A DNA stretch of 23,760 bases, taken from positions 1 to 23,760 of the forward strand of contig JBAPTW010000244.1 of NCBI GenBank assembly GCA_049282355.1, in the 5' to 3' direction. A program made the position numbers and the translations under genes. Source of the stretch: JAGTVB01 sp049282355. Lineage in GTDB: Bacteria > Pseudomonadota > Gammaproteobacteria > HK1. Below the pieces are notes generated by a model that saw nothing but the letters and a program-made list of their open reading frames with translations, ran no database searches and was not told where the DNA came from. The first letter of the stretch is position 1. Each line of letters opens with the position of its first letter. This document shows, piece after piece, positions 23,167 to 23,760 of this stretch.

Positions 23167-23747
23167 GATTGTGGGTCGTTTAGCGGGCGTTCGCGGGCGA
23201 AGGTTTCGACGCCGTGGGGCTTAGCCTTGGCGCCGGCATCGGGTATCAGACCCCGCAGAAAGGCAATGCGCTTGATGAGCTCTGAAAGGCCCTGCAAGCA
23301 AAGCAGGAAAAAACCGGCGGGAATGAGCAGCTTGACGGGCCAGCGTAGCAGTCCGCCGGCATTGACGGAGACCTCCTGTCGGGTAAAGGATTCCAGGAAC
23401 ATGGGCCAGGAGAGCCAGAAGATTATCGCGCTGATGGGCAGCAAGAAAAACACCGTGCCAACGATATCGATCCAGGCACGGGTGCGCGGCGAGTAGCGCT
23501 GGGAAAGGACATCGATGCGGACATGTTCATTGCGAAGCAGCGTGTAGCCCGCGCCCAACAGGAAAACCGCCGAGAACAGATACCATTGCACCTCGAGAAA
23601 GGCATTGGAGCTTAGGTCGAACAGCTTGCGCGCGATGGCGTTACCCGCGCTAATTAGTACCGCGATGAGGATCAGCCAATAGACGAATTGCCCGACCTTC
23701 TCGTTAAGTCGGTCGATGCTCCGCGATAGAAAAAGCAAAACTTTCAT
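23163..23747 (-). CDS. dctQ: TRAP transporter small permease DctQ
   Basis: A 194-residue inner-membrane subunit with four membrane helices: about residues 19-40, 50-71, 90-112 and 134-155. Family marks are NAIARKLFDLSSNAFLEVQWYLFSAVFLLGAGYTLLRNEHVRIDVL, shown here as one conserved DctQ stretch between helices 1 and 3 (quoted in parts: NAIARKLFDLSSNAFLE and NEHVRIDVL). It supports DctM and contacts the binding protein. The C-terminal 35 residues are polar. The stop overlaps the dctM start by 4 nt. The start ATG at 23747 is complete, but the window ends 13 nt further on, so its promoter and any upstream operon partner are not visible. Confidence 0.93.
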   Translation of the reverse strand: MKVLLFLSRSIDRLNEKVGQFVYWLILIAVLISAGNAIARKLFDLSSNAFLEVQWYLFSAVFLLGAGYTLLRNEHVRIDVLSQRYSPRTRAWIDIVGTVFFLLPISAIIFWLSWPMFLESFTRQEVSVNAGGLLRWPVKLLIPAGFFLLCLQGLSELIKRIAFLRGLIPDAGAKAKPHGVETFARERPLNDPQS

Positions 23748-23760
23748 GGATCAATGGGGT

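Overview
The window looks like an ordinary chromosomal stretch of a Gammaproteobacterium. The DNA is moderately GC-rich, most genes have Shine-Dalgarno sites, and several gene pairs are familiar from Chromatiales-like and sulfur-oxidiser-like gammaproteobacteria: DUF3015 with DUF4105, a two-RCK potassium channel with a DUF6394-type membrane protein, and tandem DUF4399 proteins. I cannot name a genus. I saw no rRNA, tRNA, CRISPR array, prophage or complete insertion sequence.

Layout. 1-1915 (minus): the 5' part of wrbA, cut by the window edge, and a FemAB/GNAT-like COG3146 protein. 2126-4896 (plus): a PHA synthase (phaC) and an alpha/beta hydrolase. 5079-6577 (minus): a small protein built from two copies of one ~50-residue unit, then two paralogous exported DUF4399 proteins. 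6889-11044: an exported caspase-fold/SH3/FGE-fold protein facing a membrane Ser/Thr kinase with a C-terminal DUF4384 domain; their stops are 25 bp apart. 11342-13796 (minus): exported DUF3015 and DUF4105 proteins behind a near-consensus sigma70 promoter. 14169-15350 (plus): dinB, DNA polymerase IV. 15489-17402 (minus): uup, an ABC-F ATPase. 17808-19929 (minus): the DUF6394-type protein and a two-RCK potassium channel. 20305-21642 (plus): a small acidic protein and a TakP-type TRAP solute-binding protein. 21655-23747 (minus): dctQ and dctM, the TRAP membrane subunits, convergent with their binding protein.

How the genes work together. The TRAP genes form a complete Na+-dependent organic-acid importer, probably for 2-oxo acids. 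PhaC stores carbon as polyhydroxyalkanoate, and the adjacent hydrolase may act on related acyl substrates. The kinase and caspase/FGE proteins look like two parts of one envelope signalling module. DUF3015 and DUF4105 look like a periplasm/outer-membrane pair.

Most notable non-coding structures. (1) A 192-bp non-coding element at 17588-17779 has 21-bp perfect terminal inverted repeats, a 17-bp internal inverted repeat and exact 9-bp flanking direct repeats, i.e. a MITE. Nineteen bases of its terminus recur alone at 11133-11151. (2) A hairpin at 20522-20543 pairs the end of a small ORF with the Shine-Dalgarno of dctP, suggesting translational coupling. (3) A 130-bp repeat-like element lies at 20038-20167. 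No wholly new multi-gene system is evident; the kinase/caspase/FGE pair and the two-repeat protein are the least explained coding parts.
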